A stretch of DNA of 49,463 nucleotides, taken from positions 1 to 49,463 of the forward strand of contig CAYTPQ010000023.1 in assembly GCA_964439835.1 (NCBI GenBank). The letters are read 5' to 3'. Positions 1 to 7,950 of this stretch are shown piece after piece. A program made the position numbers and the translations under genes. Position 1 is the stretch's first letter; each line of letters starts with the position of its first letter. The stretch comes from JAGNLM01 sp964439835. GTDB lineage: Bacteria; Pseudomonadota; Gammaproteobacteria; JAABTG01. The notes under the pieces are model-generated. The model saw only the letters and a program-made list of their open reading frames with translations. It was not told where the DNA came from and did not search any database.

Positions 1-432
1 CCGGGTAGCACGAGAAGGTGGGGCTCGCGCGCAGGAGACGAACCATGGGCTCGGCATAGGCCATGTCTTCCCGTGGCGAGTCGTGCAGTGGCGGGATAGG
101 ACGCCCAGATCATCCGGCCTGACCGCGGATCACCCTACCACCTCGTGGTCATTGACCGGCCTCAACGGCTGCGCCGGGTCAAAGACCGCCCCGGGCCATG
201 ACCTGGCTGGCGGCCAAACTCCAGGGACCGCGGGCTCAGGACCGGTCTGGTCGAGCGTCTCGGGAGGAGGGGGGACGGCCGACAGACGGATCGAGTGCCG
301 CCAGGAACGGTCGCCGACGAGGAGGCGTTCCTCAGCTGGCTGTTCCTGGCGGTGGTCGGGGTGGCGGAGCGGCGGTGGGGATGTGAGAGATCGCTGCCCC
401 CGGACGGCTGGCCGCCCCCAACCGGAGCCCGG
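1..432. other. left-edge region without a recognisable gene
   Basis: No reading frame here gives a protein with recognisable motifs, a convincing start site or a hydrophobic or domain pattern. The several open frames are arginine-, proline- and glycine-rich, as expected of non-coding frames in G+C-rich DNA. I see no tRNA cloverleaf or tandem repeat. It lies downstream of the minus-strand gene at 492-851, whose terminator closes the region. Confidence 0.5.
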
Positions 433-467
433 AAACAAAAACCCGCCGCGGGTCGCCCCGGGGCGGG
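433..467 (-). terminator. Rho-independent terminator of the small exported repeat protein gene
   Basis: On the minus strand CCCGCC (467-462) can pair with GGCGGG (447-442), with further G+C pairing in the loop. The stem is followed by TTTTTGTTT (441-433). This is the classical stem plus T-tract layout, about 25 bases after the stop codon of the 492-851 gene. Confidence 0.7.
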
Positions 468-491
468 GTGGTGGGGTTAGGGCCTGCTCGA

Positions 492-851
492 TTAGCTACC
501 GAGCGCCTGGCGCTTCAACCCCTGGCTCGGGTAGAGCCCGTCGTCGGAGACCGCGCCGTTGATGGCGGGCTCCAGGGCGTTCTCCCCGGCTGCCAGCACC
601 GCGTCCTCCACGGCCTGGGTCGGGTAGAGCCCCGAGCTCGAGACCTCGCCGTTCAGCGAAGACTCCAGGCGCTGGGCCTGACGGGCGGCGTCCTCCTCGG
701 CCTGGGTGGCGTAGAGGCCGGAAGCCGACACCTGGCCGTTGATACAGGGCTCCAGGGCGTTCGGGCTCGTCACGTCGCTCGCCAGGGCCGAGCCGGTGAG
801 GCCGAGCAGGCCGGTGAGCAGCAGGGCGTTCAGGGTCTTGGTGGTGCGCAT
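492..851 (-). CDS. small exported protein with three internal ING-VS-GLY repeats
   Basis: A 119-residue protein with a clear signal peptide (residues 1-25, cleavage after SALA). The mature part is almost entirely three imperfect repeats of about 30 residues. Each has the core L-E-x-x-(I/L)-N-G-x-V-S-x-x-G-L-Y-x-(T/S)-Q followed by a charged Ala-rich helix-like stretch; the cores begin near residues 33, 62 and 92. There is one cysteine, in the first repeat. The start ATG was chosen because it begins the signal peptide and has GAGGAC upstream; the open frame continues further upstream without meaning. It is monocistronic, with a terminator just downstream. I do not recognise the family. Its small size, export and repeats suggest an envelope or periplasmic protein. 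The function is unknown. Confidence 0.8.
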   Translation of the reverse strand: MRTTKTLNALLLTGLLGLTGSALASDVTSPNALEPCINGQVSASGLYATQAEEDAARQAQRLESSLNGEVSSSGLYPTQAVEDAVLAAGENALEPAINGAVSDDGLYPSQGLKRQALGS

Positions 852-1043
852 GATCGTGTCCTCAAGGTTGCAAGCGGTCGATGGGCACATTAGAGCCCAC
901 TGATGTTCCCTGAGGATTGCGGACCTGTTACGAGGTGTTACGGCGGGGAGGACCCCGTCGCGATAACGGGAAGGCCCGGCCTGAATGCCGCTACTATCGT
1001 GGTGCCGGCGCTCGGGCGGACTGCTTTGGGGGATGCGACAGCC

Positions 1044-1625
1044 ATGACCTATCCGCTGCTCAAGTTCGCCCACGTCCTTGGGGCCATCCTCATCGGTGGT
1101 GGATTGATCGCGGTCTGGCTGTCCGACTTGCGTTCCCGCCAGCTCCGCGAGCTGCCGCAGTTCTCCGAAGCGGTGAGGAACATCGCTGTGTTTTACGACG
1201 GGGTCGTGGTGCCGGGGGCAGTGCTGCTGCTCGTCTCCGGGACCTGGTTGATCGTCGAGGTCTACGACGGCTGGGCCTTCCTCACCACACCCTGGCTCGC
1301 CGGCATGGTGCTGCTGTTCGCGTTCGAGCTCATCGAGGGTAATACGGTCACACGGCTCTACTTCCTGAAGCTCCGACGGTTGACGCAAGCGGCGCTCCGC
1401 ACCGGGGGCTTCACGGCCGAGCTACAGAAGGCCCGTGCCGAGAGCGTGCCGACCTTTACCCACTTTCTCGACCTTCCCATCCTGTTCCTGATCGTGGCCC
1501 TTGGCGTCATGCGACCCGATAGCTGGACGCTCTTTTTCGTCGGGGGAGGGACTGCCGCGCTGATCGCCGCTGTTCTGACGATCGTCATCCCGCGGCTTTA
1601 CCCCTGGGCACCGGACAAGGGGTAG
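1044..1625 (+). CDS. DUF2269-like integral membrane protein
   Basis: A 193-residue hydrophobic protein with about four membrane segments: roughly 4-25, 55-75, 83-103 and 150-190, the last probably two helices. A conserved-looking acidic and aromatic loop (VFYDG, VEVYDGW) sits near the second segment. The arrangement and the N-terminal K-F-A-H-V-L-G motif resemble the DUF2269 (predicted integral membrane) family, whose members have no firm function. The ATG at 1044 begins the first membrane helix and has GGGGGA nine bases upstream. The frame is open further upstream (from 903), but that extension looks non-coding. It stands alone, with no close operon partner. Confidence 0.8.
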   Translation: MTYPLLKFAHVLGAILIGGGLIAVWLSDLRSRQLRELPQFSEAVRNIAVFYDGVVVPGAVLLLVSGTWLIVEVYDGWAFLTTPWLAGMVLLFAFELIEGNTVTRLYFLKLRRLTQAALRTGGFTAELQKARAESVPTFTHFLDLPILFLIVALGVMRPDSWTLFFVGGGTAALIAAVLTIVIPRLYPWAPDKG

Positions 1626-1797
1626 CGTGAGCCACAGCCTGTCCATGAACCCTCGTTGCCGATGAGGCGTTCCGAAGGCCGTAACCTCGCGCGCCCCTGG
1701 ACGTGCGATTGCGCGGGGGCCGACTAAACTCAGGTTAGGTATAGGGCCCGCAGAACCCACGCTACGCAAGAGCGCTCCCGCGGCGCAGGAGGAGACG

Positions 1798-2148
1798 ATG
1801 GCGAGAACGACAACGAGCTCGAGCAAGGCCCGGCGCGCCCGTCAGCCTGGCCTCGTCGTCGACGAGGACGGTTTCCTCGTCGACCCCGACACCTGGACCC
1901 GGGCGGCCGCCCAGCTCCTGGCCGACGTGGACGGGGTCGGCACACTGGGCACCGAGCACTGGGCGATCATCGAGTACCTGCGGGGCCATTACCTGGCCCA
2001 CGGCACGTTGCCGGTCATGCGCCACGTGTGCCGGGTGAATCACCTGGAAAGGGACGCCGTCCGTCGGCTCTTTGGCGGCTGTCGGGAAGCCTGGCGGGTC
2101 TCCGGCCTCCCGAACCCCGGGGAGGAGGCAAAGGCATACATGGACTGA
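1798..2148 (+). CDS. DsrC/TusE-family protein lacking the catalytic cysteines
   Basis: A 116-residue protein with the DsrC/TusE fold signature: the N-terminal DEDGFLVDPDTW strand, T-E-H-W near residue 54, and the C-terminal A-W-R-V-S-G-L-P-N-P element that matches the family's A-C-R-F-A-G-L-P-K-P. DsrC carries two active cysteines and TusE one in this tail. Here the upstream cysteine position is Trp, and the penultimate Cys is replaced by a tail ending KAYMD. Cys95 (GGC) is not at a family cysteine position. It therefore should not work as a standard sulfur carrier, and is closer to the cysteine-free regulatory relatives (RspA-type). The first 17 residues are a basic extension. AGGAGGAGA lies four to five bases before the ATG, so the start is firm. 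Confidence 0.8.
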   Translation: MARTTTSSSKARRARQPGLVVDEDGFLVDPDTWTRAAAQLLADVDGVGTLGTEHWAIIEYLRGHYLAHGTLPVMRHVCRVNHLERDAVRRLFGGCREAWRVSGLPNPGEEAKAYMD

Positions 2149-2572
2149 CGCCAGGCGGCCCGAGGCGACCTGGTCCGCGTGGCTGCCCAGCGTCCACTAT
2201 GCGGCACGGGTGTGGCCTGTCCGGCAACCCGGCAGACATAGCCCCCCTCGATCTACCGACTCGCATGCCCCGGTCAAGACCATTGCCCGGGTACGCTAGC
2301 TGGTGACAGGCCAGGAGGCGATGGTGCGCACCGCGCGGGCCGCGGCGGCAAGAGCGCGTAACCTACCCCCTTGCCGCGCCCGGCGCGGGCGCATACGCTC
2401 AAGCCTCGCCGTCCGTTCGGGGATCGTGCCAGACCCGTCCCTCGGCAGCGCGGACCGGCGGCCCCGTATCGTCGACGATAGCGCATCCGAAGACCGTGCC
2501 GCCTCCGTCCGCGCCCACTCCGGCGCCCGCGGCGCGCACTCACGTGATCACCTGATCTCAGGAGGAGGACTG
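2149..2572. other. intergenic stretch of 424 bases with no recognised gene
   Basis: Only the 5' leader and promoter of the exported repeat protein at 2573 are expected here. An open frame on the plus strand runs through from 2303 into that gene, but its composition is non-coding-like and a strong ribosome site sits right at 2573. I see no clear promoter consensus, stable terminator or RNA gene. Confidence 0.45.
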
Positions 2573-3112
2573 ATGAACAGAGCACTCAAGGCAGCCTTAG
2601 GCACCCTGCTGTTGGTGAACGCCGGCTCGCTGGCGTGGGTCAGCCCGGCCATCGCCGGAGGCATGGGCGACATGTTCAACCCCTCGAAGTGGTTCGGCGG
2701 CAAGAAGGGCGACGACCATGGTCCGCCGCCGCCGGGCTACGGCGCGCCAGGCTACGGCTACGGTGCGCCCGGCTACGGTGCACCGGGGTATGGTGCCCCC
2801 GGCTATGGCGCGCCAAGCTATGGCGCGCCGAGCTACGGCGCGCCCGCCCCTGCGCAGGCGCCCGTTCAGGCCCCGGCTGCCACGGCACCGGCCCAGCCCT
2901 ACAGCGCTGCGCCGGCGGCGCAGGCCCCGGCTTACGGCGCCGCCCCGGCCCAAGCGCCAGCCTACGGCACCGCTCCGGCCTACGGCAGCGCTCCGGCGCA
3001 GGGCGCTGGCACTGGCTACGGATCGCCCCCCGCCGCGGCAGCACCGGCCTATGGCAGCGCGCCGCCGGCTGGCGGCGCCCCGAGCGATTACCGCCCGCCC
3101 GGCCGTTACTGA
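2573..3112 (+). CDS. exported Gly-Tyr-Gly-Ala-Pro repeat protein
   Basis: A 179-residue protein with a signal peptide (residues 1-27, cleavage after A-I-A). A short segment follows (MGDMFNPSKWFGGKKGDD). From about residue 48 to the end it is low-complexity Gly/Tyr/Ala/Pro, with six to eight tandem G-Y-G-A-P or S-Y-G-A-P units, then looser A-P-A-Y-G units. The MFNPSKWFGG segment resembles the N-terminal motif of short exported proteins of gammaproteobacteria; the tail looks like an intrinsically disordered, possibly wall- or matrix-contacting region. GGAGGAGGA lies just before the ATG and fixes the start. A perfect hairpin follows the stop. The function is unknown. Confidence 0.75.
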   Translation: MNRALKAALGTLLLVNAGSLAWVSPAIAGGMGDMFNPSKWFGGKKGDDHGPPPPGYGAPGYGYGAPGYGAPGYGAPGYGAPSYGAPSYGAPAPAQAPVQAPAATAPAQPYSAAPAAQAPAYGAAPAQAPAYGTAPAYGSAPAQGAGTGYGSPPAAAAPAYGSAPPAGGAPSDYRPPGRY

Positions 3113-3131
3113 GCCCACGCCACCGCGAGAC

Positions 3132-3158
3132 ACCGCCCCGGCTCGACGCCGGGGCGGT
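3132..3158 (+). terminator. perfect 11-bp hairpin between the GYGAP gene and the AI-2E transporter gene
   Basis: ACCGCCCCGGC (3132-3142) and GCCGGGGCGGT (3148-3158) are perfect inverted repeats with a five-base loop, TCGAC. The T-tract after it is weak (CCTTC). The hairpin ends five bases before the ATG of the next gene, and its 3' arm holds the only purine-rich (GGGG) ribosome-site candidate. It may terminate the upstream gene, restrict translation of the next one, or both. Confidence 0.6.
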
Positions 3159-3163
3159 CCTTC

Positions 3164-4408
3164 ATGGCCTTCAGCCTCGACCAGTTCTACCAACTCAACC
3201 GGCGGGCCCTGATCTGGCTCGTCCTGTTCGGGCTGTTGTGGCTGCTGCGCGACTTCTTCAGCCTGGTCTTCCTCACCTTCGTTCTGGCCTTCATCGCCCT
3301 GCCGCTCGCCGGCTTCGGCCAGCGCTACTTGCGCCTGCCCTACCGCTTCTCGCTGGTCGCGGTGTACCTGCTCTTCCTCGCCGCGCTCACGGGGTTCGTG
3401 AGCTACGTCACCCCCAACGTGATCCGGGAGGCGACCGCGCTGGTGGGCCGCCTGGGTGACATCCAGGCGACGCTGGTCAGCGTCAAGACCGGTTTCGTGC
3501 AGAAGTACCCCGCGCTGCAGCGCCCGCTCGTGGGCTTCCTGCGCAGCGTGCTCGACGAGGATTCGCGCCAGCGGGTCGACGAGAGGCTGGCGCGGGAGGC
3601 CAAGACGCTCGGCCTGGACCCCGCCCTGATCGGCAAGGACCTGAACGGCACGGAGGTCGACGCGGGCACCACGGCGGCCCTGGCGCGCTACAACACACTC
3701 GAGGAGGACCTGCTGCTCGACTCGATCCTCGCCCAGCAGAAGGTGCGTATCCGGGAGCACGCCCCGCAGGCAATCAATCTGCTGTATCAGGCGACGGTGA
3801 CGACGCTGCTGGCGCTGCTATTCAGCTTTCTGATCCTGGTTGACCGGGACCGGGTGCTCGCCCAGATCCGGGCGCTGCGCGCCTCGCGCCTGCACGACTT
3901 CTACGAGGAGGCGGCGCAGCCGGTCGTGCGCTTCGCCTACGTGGTCGGCCGGGCGATTCAGGCCCAGGCCATGATCGCGCTGGTCAATACCGCGCTGACT
4001 GCCATCGGCATCGCCGTCCTGGGCATCCCCTCGCTGACCGTGCTCTCGGTGATCGTCTTCGTGTGCGGGTTCATCCCAGTGCTCGGGACCTTCATCTCGA
4101 CCACCCCGATCGTGTTGGTGGCGCTCAACGCGGGCGGGCTAGAGAAGGCCGCTGCGGTCATCGTGCTGGTCGCCCTAGTGCACTTCATCGAGGCGTACCT
4201 TCTTAATCCCCAGATCGTCGGCCGGCACCTGAACCTGAATCCGGTGCTGGTGCTGATCATCCTCTTCGTGGGCTATCACGCCTTCGGCATCTGGGGGATG
4301 GTGCTGGGGGTACCGGTGACGCTCTACGTCCTGCACGACGTCTTCGGCGTTCCGATGTCCTACGCAGCAGGCCGGCCCCAGCCCACGCCCGCGGCTGCCA
4401 CCGGCTAG
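3164..4408 (+). CDS. AI-2E family transporter (PerM/YdiK-type membrane protein)
   Basis: A 414-residue polytopic inner-membrane protein. Hydrophobic helices occur at about 15-50 (two) and 62-82. A soluble segment of about 120 residues (85-205) follows, then a cluster of five helices from 206 to 400. The C-terminal H-F-I-E-A-Y-L-L-N-P-Q-I-V-G-R motif, followed by N-L-N-P-V-L-V-L, is the hallmark of the AI-2E exporter superfamily (TqsA/PerM/YdiK). Known members export autoinducer-2, sodium/protons or unknown substrates, so the substrate is not assigned. ATG 3164 is the first possible start after the in-frame stop of the previous gene. No good ribosome site exists outside the hairpin just upstream. 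It converges with the next gene, only eight bases away. Confidence 0.88.
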   Translation: MAFSLDQFYQLNRRALIWLVLFGLLWLLRDFFSLVFLTFVLAFIALPLAGFGQRYLRLPYRFSLVAVYLLFLAALTGFVSYVTPNVIREATALVGRLGDIQATLVSVKTGFVQKYPALQRPLVGFLRSVLDEDSRQRVDERLAREAKTLGLDPALIGKDLNGTEVDAGTTAALARYNTLEEDLLLDSILAQQKVRIREHAPQAINLLYQATVTTLLALLFSFLILVDRDRVLAQIRALRASRLHDFYEEAAQPVVRFAYVVGRAIQAQAMIALVNTALTAIGIAVLGIPSLTVLSVIVFVCGFIPVLGTFISTTPIVLVALNAGGLEKAAAVIVLVALVHFIEAYLLNPQIVGRHLNLNPVLVLIILFVGYHAFGIWGMVLGVPVTLYVLHDVFGVPMSYAAGRPQPTPAAATG

Positions 4409-4416
4409 GACCCGTT

Positions 4417-4899
4417 TCAGCGCAGGCGGCCTGCGCCCACCAGGGTCTCGCGCCAGTAGGCGTCCTCTAGGCTTGCGTAGCTCACCCGCCGCCCGCTCGA
4501 CGGCGCGTGGACGAAGAGGTCGTCCTGCACGTAGATGCCCACGTGCAGGTCCTTGCCGGGGGGCGGCTGGAAGAAAACCAGGTCTCCCGGCCGGAGGCTG
4601 CGTGCGCTGACGGGCCGGGCCCGTGCGAACTGCTCCCGGGCCGTGCGGGGCACCTCGACGCCCAGGGCCCCGCGGTGCGCGTAGTGAACCAGGCCGCTGC
4701 AGTCGAAGCCCTCGGGACCGCGGCCACCGTAGACGTAGGGTCGCCCCACCTGCTCCTGGGCGAGGCGGGCAACCGGGTCGCGGCTGGCCGAAGGGGACGG
4801 CGCCGAGGGCGTGGTGCTGCACCCGCCCAGCGCCAGCGCGAGAACCAGCGGCACGAGCCAGTCCCCGGCGCCTCGGGTGAGGACCCTGGCCGACGGCAC
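4417..4899 (-). CDS. NlpC/P60 (C40) cell-wall peptidase lipoprotein
   Basis: A 160-residue lipoprotein. The signal sequence ends in the lipobox L-G-G-C with Cys27. A short Ser/Pro-rich linker (28-40) leads to an NlpC/P60 domain (43-155). The catalytic triad is visible: Cys67 in F-D-C-S-G-L, His119 in L-H-V-G-I-Y, and His131 in F-V-H-A-P. The G-R-P-Y-V-Y-G-G-R-G motif before the cysteine is typical. Such enzymes cut the D-glutamyl to meso-diaminopimelate bond of peptidoglycan stem peptides at the outer-membrane face (Spr/MepS-like). The start is GTG at 4899; a GGAG lies about 14 bases upstream, so the exact start is moderately sure. It is divergent from cyaA and convergent with the AI-2E gene. 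Confidence 0.9.
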   Translation of the reverse strand: MPSARVLTRGAGDWLVPLVLALALGGCSTTPSAPSPSASRDPVARLAQEQVGRPYVYGGRGPEGFDCSGLVHYAHRGALGVEVPRTAREQFARARPVSARSLRPGDLVFFQPPPGKDLHVGIYVQDDLFVHAPSSGRRVSYASLEDAYWRETLVGAGRLR

Positions 4900-5062
4900 C
4901 GCGGGAGTTCGCTCCGGATTCAGGTGAAGCTCTCCTAATCAGTCTATTACCGACGAGACCTCCCTATACGCTGGAAGTCTAGCGCCGCCCGCGCGGCACG
5001 CAACCTCAAGCGCGGTGTGGGATCCCCCGCTACAGGTCCGGGACGAGCCGTCAGGACCGACC

Positions 5063-7894
5063 GTGACCATTGCCGAGCCGAGGGCCATCCAGCAGCGCTT
5101 CCTCGCGTTGAACCGCGAGCGGCTGCTGCGTACCGCGGTGGCCCTGCCGCAGCGTCAGCGCCCGTTCATCGAGGTCCTGCCGGTCCTGTTCCACATCAAC
5201 CACCCCGCGCTTCCGGGGTTCGTCTCGAAGGACGCGCCCTACGGCATCGCCGGCTACTCGCCCCCCGAGCGCGCGCTGGCGGCCGCGTCCCGGGTAGCGC
5301 GCACCTTCGACTACAAGCGCCGGGTACCGCTGTCCTACGACGTGGACGCGGTGTACCTGATGGGCAGCTCGGGGACGCTCGCCTACTCCGAGCGCAGCGA
5401 CTTCGACGTCTGGCTCTGTCACCGGGAAGGCCTCCCCGAAGACGTCGTGGCCGTCTTGCGACGCAAGGCCGAGGGTGTCGCCGAGTGGGCCGCGAGCCTG
5501 GACCTCGAGGTCCACTTCTATCTGATGTCGGCCGCCGACGTGCGCGCCGGACGCTACCACGGGCTCTCGGAGGAGAGCAGCGGGAGCGCCCAGCGCCACC
5601 TGCTGCTCGACGAGTTCTACCGCACCGCCCTGCTGCTGGCCGGCCGGCAGCCGCTCTGGTGGTTCGTGCCGCCCGAGCACGACGGCGAGTACCGGGAATA
5701 CTCCAGCGAGCTGCTGCGCCGGCGCTTCGTCGAGCCGTCCGAGGTCGTCGATCTCGGCGGCCTGGCCGGGGTACCGGCCGACGAGTTTCTGGGGGCGGCG
5801 CTGTGGCAGCTCTACAAGGGGATCTCCAGCCCGTACAAGTCGCTCCTCAAGATCCTGCTGCTGGAGAGCTACGCCAGCGAGTTCCCCGAGCCCCAGCTGC
5901 TGTCTCAGAGGTTCAAGGCCGCGGTCTACGGCGGAGCCACCCAGCTGGAGCGTCTCGACCCCTACGCCCTGATGCTGGAGAAGGTCGAGACCTACCTGCA
6001 ACGCCAGGGCGACCGGGAGCGGGTCGAGCTGGCAAGGCGCTGCCTGTACTTCAAGACGGGGCAGCTGCTGAGCCGACCGCGCGTAACCGGGGAGGAAGAC
6101 CCTCGGTTGGCGCAGTTACGGGCGCTGGTCGAGGCCTGGCGCTGGGACGACGCCCACGTTCAGAACCTGGATCTGCGTCACCACTGGAAGCTGGAGCGGG
6201 TGCTGGAGGACCGCCAGCGCCTGGTGCAGGCCCTCACCCGCAGCTACCGGGTGCTCTCGGCCTTCGCCCGCCAGCACGCCGGGGCGGCGGCGATCAGCCA
6301 GCGCGACATGACCATCCTTGGGCGGCGCATCTTCGCGGCGTTCGAGCACCGCGTCGGGAAGGTGCAGTGGATCGGCGGCGTGCGCCGGGGCCAGCTCGCC
6401 GAGTCACACCTGGCGCTGCAGCGTGTCCGTCACGACGGCCAGGACGAGTGGCTGGTCTTCCGCGGCGCCGGAACGCCCCAGGGTGGGCGGCTGCTGCCGG
6501 CCCTGCGCCGCGCCCGGACCCTGGTCGAGGCCCTCGCCTGGTGCCACTTCAACGGCGTCGCCACGGAGCACACCGCGGTGGCGCTGGAGGGCGAGGACGA
6601 GGCCGTCTTCGGCCGCGAGCTGCCGCTCGCGCTGGCCGCCCTGCGCCGCGCCTTCCCAACCGTAGAGCCCGGCGAGCCGACCGTGGAGGCCCTCGCCGCC
6701 CCGTCGCGACCGCTGACAGCGTGCCTGATCCTGAACCTGGGGGTCGACCCGCTGGCGAGCTACACCCGGCAGGGGCTGCACCTGACCACCGACCGCCTCG
6801 ACCCGCTCAACTACGGGGCACGCGAGGACAACCTCTGCCTCGCGGTCGACTACCTGTTCGTGACCAGCTGGAACGAGGTCTTCGCCTACCGCTACGAGGG
6901 GGCGAACGGGCTGGTGGACTGCCTGCGGGACTGGCTCGAGCAGGTGGCGCAGGGACCGGTCGCGCTCGCCGTCCACTGCTTCACCCCTTACCGGGGGCCA
7001 AGCATCGCCCGTCGGGTGCAGAGCCTGTTCGAGGACGCGGCCCGCGCCTTTGCCACCCCGGACGCCCGCAGCGGAACCCGGTGGCTGATGAAGGCCGCCG
7101 ACGCCTTCTTCAGCGTCACCTTCGATGGCGAGCAGCCGGTGGCCGAGCGGGTCGGTGACACGACGGCGCTGCTCGAGTACCTGGCCCGTCCGCTCCTGCG
7201 CCACGCCACCACCCGCTTCGACCGAGGCTCCCCTCCTCGCTCGGCCCTGCCCGCGGTCTACGCCTGCAACGTGCCCGGCCGGGTACAGGTCTTCTACCGG
7301 GCACGCGGCGCCGAGGCCGAAGTCTACGTGCTCGACGAGAACGGCTCCCTGTTCACCGACAGCGTCGCCTTCCACGAGGAACTGACGCTCCTCACCCCCT
7401 ACGCCCGTTTTCTCGAGGCCGTGCTGTTCCGCCAGAACGCCAGCCGCCCCGGCCGCACCCTGCCCGCGGACGGTGACCCCCTGCAGTTCTACCGCCTGGG
7501 CCACGACCCGAGCGGCGAGCTGGTCGCGACCCGGGTCGCCCGGCCGACCCGCGCCACCTTGCAGCCCTACCTGGAGGTCAAGGTGGTCGTCGACGCCGAG
7601 ACCCCGCAGCCCGTGGTCCGCGTCTACTGCGACGGGGTGGAGTACTCCACCCTGGAGCACGGTCAGGCCGTGTTCGCGCGGGTCGTGGAGCAGGTTCTGG
7701 CCGCCCGCCGCAGCGGCGAGCCCTATCCCGTCTACGTCACCGACGTCGACCTCTCCGCCCTGGACGACCGCCCCGGCGCCGGCGGCCTGACCCCCACTGT
7801 GCGCTACCTGCAATACAAGGCCGAGGTCGAGCGCCGCCTCAACCAGGTCCTCGCCGCCTCCGACCCGACCCTCGCCCGCACGGCGGCGGGCTGA
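5063..7894 (+). CDS. cyaA: class I adenylate cyclase
   Basis: Makes cyclic AMP from ATP for the CRP regulon. The protein is about 943 residues, somewhat longer than the E. coli enzyme. The N-terminal half has the class I nucleotidyltransferase signature: L-F-H-I-N-H-P-A-L-P-G-F, then G-S-S-G (about 101-104) and S-D-F-D-V-W with the metal-binding aspartates (about 113 and 115). L-L-L-D-E-F-Y-R-T-A and the W-Q-L-Y-K-G-I segment follow. The C-terminal half is the less conserved glucose-response-type region. I chose GTG 5063 because AGGA lies six bases upstream and the protein then begins like E. coli CyaA. An in-frame GTG at 5015 would add 16 residues but has no ribosome site. It is single, with the promoter region shared with the divergent NlpC gene. 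Class I cyclases are essentially gammaproteobacterial. Confidence 0.95.
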   Translation: MTIAEPRAIQQRFLALNRERLLRTAVALPQRQRPFIEVLPVLFHINHPALPGFVSKDAPYGIAGYSPPERALAAASRVARTFDYKRRVPLSYDVDAVYLMGSSGTLAYSERSDFDVWLCHREGLPEDVVAVLRRKAEGVAEWAASLDLEVHFYLMSAADVRAGRYHGLSEESSGSAQRHLLLDEFYRTALLLAGRQPLWWFVPPEHDGEYREYSSELLRRRFVEPSEVVDLGGLAGVPADEFLGAALWQLYKGISSPYKSLLKILLLESYASEFPEPQLLSQRFKAAVYGGATQLERLDPYALMLEKVETYLQRQGDRERVELARRCLYFKTGQLLSRPRVTGEEDPRLAQLRALVEAWRWDDAHVQNLDLRHHWKLERVLEDRQRLVQALTRSYRVLSAFARQHAGAAAISQRDMTILGRRIFAAFEHRVGKVQWIGGVRRGQLAESHLALQRVRHDGQDEWLVFRGAGTPQGGRLLPALRRARTLVEALAWCHFNGVATEHTAVALEGEDEAVFGRELPLALAALRRAFPTVEPGEPTVEALAAPSRPLTACLILNLGVDPLASYTRQGLHLTTDRLDPLNYGAREDNLCLAVDYLFVTSWNEVFAYRYEGANGLVDCLRDWLEQVAQGPVALAVHCFTPYRGPSIARRVQSLFEDAARAFATPDARSGTRWLMKAADAFFSVTFDGEQPVAERVGDTTALLEYLARPLLRHATTRFDRGSPPRSALPAVYACNVPGRVQVFYRARGAEAEVYVLDENGSLFTDSVAFHEELTLLTPYARFLEAVLFRQNASRPGRTLPADGDPLQFYRLGHDPSGELVATRVARPTRATLQPYLEVKVVVDAETPQPVVRVYCDGVEYSTLEHGQAVFARVVEQVLAARRSGEPYPVYVTDVDLSALDDRPGAGGLTPTVRYLQYKAEVERRLNQVLAASDPTLARTAAG

Positions 7895-7950
7895 AGGACC
7901 GGCATGGCTTGGGCCGCGACCCCATAAGTCGTTGACCCGATCGCCGAGGT

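Noticed and set aside
83..562. Several open frames on both strands in the first 500 bases
   Set aside because: Arg-, Pro- and Gly-rich sequence without domain, hydrophobic pattern or ribosome site; such frames are common in G+C-rich non-coding DNA, and one overlaps the terminator of the 492-851 gene.
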